From contig WELB01000044.1 of the NCBI GenBank assembly GCA_009602725.1, positions 779,476 through 811,142 of the forward strand: a stretch of DNA of 31,667 bases. The letters are read 5' to 3'. Shown piece by piece: positions 27,156 to 31,667 of the stretch. Source of the stretch: Spirogloea muscicola. Taxonomy: Eukaryota > Streptophyta > Zygnematophyceae > Spirogloeales > Spirogloeaceae. The position numbers were made by a program, and so were the translations under genes. Numbering within the stretch: the stretch's first letter is position 1; the number at the start of each line of letters is the position of its first letter. The notes beneath the pieces were generated by a model. It saw nothing but the letters and a program-made list of their open reading frames with translations. It had not been told where the DNA came from and made no database searches.

Positions 27156-28063
27156 AGCAGCTAGTACCTTCGCTCGGACCCGCTTGCAACTGCGAGAAAT
27201 AGTGGTGACTCTGCGGTGAGCAGCCTTGAGTATTACGCTGCATATCGCAAGCTTCACAAATGTTGAGCACTACTGCTCAGATCGCATCAATTAGAGCTGT
27301 GGATTGAGGCCTAGTAGCATCACAGATTGCTTGGTATTCACTAATCCTACACAAGTATACATCATGTGGACAAGGTACAGCATATTTGCTGGTGTGTATG
27401 CTCTTGCATCATCGGGCAGTCGGAACCATCTGCCTTGACACTGGCATGACTCTCATTATAGTGTAGCGGGCTTGGAGACCCATGCCCAAGCATGACTGGT
27501 GATCTGTGCTGGCGAATGAATGGCCACTGCAAGGTGAGAGCATGTGCTTCTCCAAGACGAGCGTGGTATTTCGTTGTCAGCCCACCAGCATGGACGGAGT
27601 CCTGAGAGGAAATACGTATCTTTTGCAGACTGCAATAGTCGTCCATTACTGAGCAGCATTACTGAGCAGCATAATTCTATGAGACTTGAGGTTGCTAAGC
27701 TTGCAACAGGGAGGGGCGCTTGCATTCACTGATCACCAATTCTTAAGATGACTGCTTGGGGCCCAGCGTCCGCATCGGGCATGCCACTCGAAGCGATTGG
27801 CTGCCTGCAACTGTCACCCTTCACTGCTCTGGCACTGGGCATTCATGCTGTACGACCGGGCCGGCTCTTTTGGACAGGCGCTGTCCCTCCTCAGCCAGCG
27901 CTGTCCCTCCTCAGCCTCTACAAGAGGCTCCATGTCTTGTGGCTGCAGCTATGTGCTGTGCATGACCAGCCCCGAGTAAGACAAAAGAGTAAGGCACCGC
28001 CAAGGGCAATGACCTTGAAAGCCAGAGCATGTTGTCCTACACCTGTACGGATGGCGGAAGTAA
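27156..28063. other. Region 3' of the oxidase gene, two short tandem duplications
   Basis: GCGCTGTCCCTCCTCAGCC is duplicated in tandem at 27881-27920, and ATTACTGAGCAGC at 27645-27671. The part nearest 28064 should be the 3' UTR of the minus-strand oxidase gene. No other gene is recognised. Confidence 0.35.
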
Positions 28064-28313
28064 CTAAGATGGGGGTGGCGGCATAGGGGGTGGCGGAGAT
28101 GGGGGTGGCGGTGATGGCGATGGTGGTGGCGGCATAGGGGGTGGCGGAGATGGTGATGGTGGTGGCGGGAAGGGCGGTGGTGGTGATGGCAGTGATGGCG
28201 GCGTCTTTGGTGGCGAAGGTGGCGGGCGTGGTGAAGGTGGTGGCCGCGGTGGTGGCGGAGGCCGCGGTGGTGGTGGTGGTCTTGGTGGTGGTGGAGGTCG
28301 NGTGGAGGTGGGC

Positions 28314-28347
<34 letters not shown>

Positions 28348-31300
28348 TGGGAACCCGCCGACCTGCACCCACGAACCTCTGGATGGCACGCCCTGATTCA
28401 CCACGAACAGCATCCAGTATCCGGGGGACACGTAGTTCTGGCTCGGCGGAGCGACGACGTTGAAGGTACACACAGTTCCCACCTGTCCACGAGCCAACCA
28501 CGGGTCGCTGGTCAGAACTGGGCCGTCCTGCAACAACTGAAGTTGCAAAAAGATTGGCAAGCGATGTTGGGAAGAGTTATAAGGAGGTGTTTACCTGCAA
28601 CACCAACGTGTACAAGCAGCGCACGAGATGCTGGCCCATCGTGTTGGCGTGCGAGTTAAAGCCTGCATCGTAAAGACCGCTGGATTGCCTGCCGCCCAAT
28701 GTCACATTCAAGCTTACTAGGTCCACTACCACCAGAAATGATGCCCCATAGTCTAGCGAGGTTGGCGCAACGACAATGACTGGCTGCGGTATCCTGCCAA
28801 TCATTGCAGACATACCACGCGGTCAGCAGGCCCCATGGTCAGCATTTTGTGCCCTTGCCGCATCATGATTCTGTAGAAGGACCTTGGTGTTGCTGCACAT
28901 GCACTCACCCTTGGAAAAAGTACGGCGGAGAGTAAGTCTCAATGCGGAATTCAGTTGGGAACCTGCCCGTATAGTTGGGCGGTGTGTATACACCACGGAA
29001 GTTGGAGCCTGCGAGCCATACAAGAGCGTCTGACCCAACAGTGACAGACGAGTGGTAAAGGCGGGCAATGGAAGAATTGCCAAGCACTGAAAAGCGCGGC
29101 GAAATTGTCTCATTTGTCGGGTAGGCCAGTGGCTTGGTCGAGTCATACAAATATGCTGCAAGCCAAATGCACAGAATGCGAGTAAGGTGAGCAGGTGTGT
29201 CGTCAAAAACGAGCAAAACAAGAGCAGTTCTAACAGGTGCTTATCAAGCCAACTCATCAGCATTATCTGGCCATTACACCTTGGTAATTGGGATCGTACG
29301 ACAAGTAATAGCCAGCCATGCCCGAGTTTGTGCCCTCGATAAGCAACAAATCGCCGGTGGGCAGTATGAGGGTAGCACTCTGTAGCCTGCGCTTATGTAC
29401 AGGTAGGACGAGTAAGCACCTCATGTTTAGGGCTCGCAGTACATCAGCAAGATGATCATCGAGACCAAAGCTACAGCAGGGCACGCAGCTTGCCACTCAC
29501 CTTTGGCCGGGCATGATCTCTATGAGCCACTGGGGGTTGGTGTCATCCAGCAGCAACGTTCCGCAGCTCTGCGAAGTTGATATCTGCCCTGCTGGGACAG
29601 GATTCTGGCCCCCACCACAGATGATAACATACTGCTTGTAGTCGTTGTAGGGGTCCACAGCGAGCATGGCGGATCCACCTATTGTACAACATTCCAATCG
29701 CTGTGTGCCAGATCAATCTTCCTAGCAACCTTGCTTAAGCTCAGGGACGGATTCACAGGCATAGAACGAAGTCGCATGTGGCCTTGAGCCCCATCTGCGG
29801 CTCACCCGTAAAGGGATGCGTGCGGGAGGTCTGATTGATGCCGTCCGGCGCGGTAAGGGGCGGGAAGTTGCGGAGGCAATCTCCACTCGTCATCATGTCT
29901 ATCTCGCACGAGATGGCACCCGCAAACAGAAAGATATGTCCATTGGTCATTTGGTGCACAAACGGGTAGAGATTGTAGGGCAGTGAGTCCACGAGCAGCT
30001 GCACATAGTACTGCTTCTTGTTGCTACTGGCAAAATACTGTTTTTGGAAAATCAAACAAAATAATGCGCGTCAGGAGGCCCCCTGCCCAAGTCCCAAGCT
30101 GATGAGGTAGGAGTGAATGAGCATAACCAGGAGTGCAGGTTGCCATGAAAGCAAGCCCTTGCAACAATCGGGTACAAATTCTTGTGTGGCTGTCTTCTCC
30201 CTGTGTATATCTTATGGTCTGCCTACCTGCACACACTCTCTCTCCCTCTCTCTCTCTCTCTCTCTCCAGTCTGTCCACTACCTCATGTTCCTCTGCCATT
30301 CCTTGTTACAGTACTCCAGGAATACAGACAGTGCATGGAGAAGGGGTGGGAAAGGGTGAGCAGGAGGGCAAAGATAATTAGAGAAGAAGACAATAAGACG
30401 AAGACTGACAGCTGCGAACCTCGAATGTTGGGTTGTTATGGATGTTTATTCCATCTCCTCCAATGCCGCTCGTTGAACCGCCTATGAAGGCGACGTTACC
30501 ATTGGGCAGGCGGATGGAGCTCGGGTACCAGCGTTTACTACCCATAGTTTGGTTGACAACCCAGTCGCACGACCCATCCAGGCATGGATCAAACTTGCGC
30601 ACTGAGATGTAGCTGTTGAGCTTGTTGGGCCCGATGTAGAGTGAGCCGCCGTTGTTTACAATAAGGCCATTGGGCAAAGAGTGGCCCGCCGAGCAGAAGG
30701 TGTTGGTCACCGTCTGGACCCCGCCGCCGCCGCCATCGCCGCTTAAGGCACAATGTAGCAGTCAGCTATTGCTGGCCGGATGCTATATGTGTGAGCGGAG
30801 CATCTCAACTGTGAATTGGCTCAGCGGCAGCAGCGGCTCAGTGGACTTTCTGCAATTTGCTCGCATACCTCGAGGCCACGCTTCTCAAGTGTGTGTATGT
30901 TGAGCTCGACCGAGTATGCCGACACCCCAGCAGACGTGTTGATACGGGTCGGGCCGACGTCCGAGCGATCGATGTATATCAGCGTGTCCTTGTTGGTGAG
31001 GATCACATGCATCGGTGCGATGCCCAGATCCTGCACGACCACCTGGTACTGCCCGCACACTGCCGCCACCGCTACATCGAAGGGTCAGCAATGCATCCAT
31101 GTTGCCGCCAGCGACTTGCGAGAATGTGCAGGACATAGCTGGTAGGTCTCGCAGCATCGATGCCGACAAGGCCGGCAACAGACTTGGCAACAGATTTGAC
31201 ACAGTGAGGGTGGCCATCGCCATGCGCCAGGGCTGAGCAGTCTTGCCAGAGGCCTCTGACAGGGCGGGAAGCCGAGCGCAATGGTGGGCTCGTACCCGAG

Positions 31301-31419
31301 AGGTCACCCGCGCAGGGTGGCGCGTTAGCAGGGGGCAGCGCCACAGCCGCCGCGGGCAGCGCCAGCGCGGTGAGCGCCGCAGCGGCCAGCCATCGGAGAC
31401 GGGCGAGGGGGCTGCTCAT
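28064..31419 (-). CDS. Secreted glyoxal/galactose-oxidase-like copper-radical oxidase with Pro-rich tail, nine exons
   Basis: Minus-strand exons: 31419-31308, 31059-30869, 30713-30420, 30037-29806, 29678-29501, 29386-29280, 29155-28909, 28793-28595, 28527-28064. All introns are GT-AG and phases agree, giving about 675 codons. A signal peptide (RLRWLAAAALTALALPAAA) opens the protein, so it is secreted. The fold is a beta-propeller with a C-terminal DUF1929-type domain. The copper-radical ligands of the family are all present: Cys108 (TFCSAGH), Tyr164 (RWYPSS), Tyr405-His406 (ARLYHSS) and His502 (NSHANTM). The enzyme should oxidise aldehydes or primary alcohols with O2 to give H2O2. After the DUF1929 end (PGYWMLFVVNQGVPS, WVQVGGF) comes a PPPP/PPSP tail typical of algal hydroxyproline-rich wall proteins. 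An N at 28301 breaks the tail frame; the frame closes if it stands for 2 (mod 3) bases. The exon 3 acceptor is the least certain: CAG at 30716-30714 fits the phase but lacks a pyrimidine tract. Confidence 0.92.
28301..28301. other. Assembly gap placeholder (N) inside the Pro-rich tail
   Basis: A single N stands between GGTGGTGGAGGTCG and GTGGAGGTGGGCGCGG. Both sides encode proline-rich sequence on the minus strand but in different frames. The low-complexity tract makes a collapsed or unsized gap likely. Confidence 0.85.
30235..30267 (+). repeat. (TC)n microsatellite in oxidase intron 3
   Basis: An almost pure CT/TC run within the intron 30038-30419; on the gene's own strand it is (GA)n. Confidence 0.95.
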
Positions 31420-31667
31420 GGCGTAGGCCGCCCTCCCGGGCCAAGGGCTGCAGGGGGGAATGGCCGCCGCCGCTTGTGGGGCCCCCTCGGGGCGCAGTCG
31501 GCGGCAGAAGACTTTCTGGGCTGGCTTTCCGCAGCCCCCGGCCCCCTTGTGTGCAATCCTTTGGGATGCCCTCTCACAGACATTGCCTGTGATAGCACTG
31601 CTTCTTTCGTTGGAGGAGCAGGTTTCAGATGGCTGGACTTCGCACAGCCCGTCGCCCAGGGGCGGGG
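31420..31667. promoter_or_regulatory. Upstream region of the oxidase gene with three hairpin-repeat remnants
   Basis: GGGCTGGCTTTCCGCAGCCC (31520), GATGCCCTCTCACAGACATT (31564) and GGCTGGACTTCGCACAGCCC (31631) are plus-oriented hairpin cores. The promoter or 5' UTR of the gene must lie here, so these insertions could affect its expression; that is inference. Confidence 0.5.

Noticed and set aside
30721-30756. Alternative exon 3 acceptor CCTTAAG (giving a Gly-rich GDGGGGGV lead-in) in the oxidase gene
   Set aside because: It has a better pyrimidine context but leaves the wrong phase with the exon 2 donor. The CAG at 30716-30714 keeps the frame.
1-31667. tRNA, rRNA, CRISPR arrays or bacterial operons
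   Set aside because: I found no tRNA T-loop with matching arms, no rRNA-like stretch and no regularly spaced short repeats. Introns and gene content show a eukaryotic nuclear region.

Overview
The window looks like nuclear DNA of a green alga (Chlorophyta; a trebouxiophyte-like genome is my inference). The grounds are four eukaryotic, intron-bearing genes: a cytosolic ribosomal protein eS19 gene, a plant-type bHLH regulator, a plant/algal-type UPF0114 membrane protein, and a secreted copper-radical oxidase ending in a proline/serine-rich (hydroxyproline-rich glycoprotein-like) tail, as is usual in algal cell-wall proteins. The exon models come from reading frame, splice-phase agreement and family conservation; no transcript data were available.

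Layout. 183-2528: UPF0114 gene (five certain exons plus a possible transit-peptide exon). 2529-5600: repeat-bearing intergenic DNA with a strong hairpin (3778-3830) and a GC-rich block holding four CACGTG boxes (4198-4334). About 5689-6880: bHLH gene. 6900-11700: mostly 3' ends of LINE retrotransposons in both orientations. 12070-13409: RPS19 (eS19), five exons. 13410-16800: poorly explained sequence plus repeats. 16823-19878: two decayed Ty3/gypsy-like copies, each LTR + leader + gag, joined tail to tail. 20050-26160: a nest of LINE copies, including a 2-kb open RT/zinc-finger/endonuclease reading frame (22462-24498). 26160-28060: repeats and unexplained DNA. 28064-31419 (minus): the copper-radical oxidase gene, nine exons. 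31420-31667: its upstream region, again with repeat fragments.

The main unexpected pattern is a short dispersed sequence of about 60-70 bp, found in both orientations roughly 25-30 times. Its core reads CCTTGTCCATTCTTTT followed by a stem-loop (GGGCTGGCTTCTCACAGCCC and variants), then a TTGCCCC...GGGAGAGCCACTTCTTC-like tail. At least five LINE copies carry it in their 3' UTR, a fixed short distance after the conserved ORF end (LLTRGY-stop). Many other copies stand alone. The simplest reading is that it is the 3' recognition tail of an RLE-type LINE lineage, shared by short non-autonomous (SINE-like) or extremely 5'-truncated elements. The stem is kept while the loop and closing bases vary, which argues for selection on an RNA hairpin. 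The LINE copies are also nested into one another's 3' ends.

The four host genes are not an operon and need not work together. Two single N characters (12015, 28301) mark assembly joins; the second breaks the reading frame of the oxidase tail.
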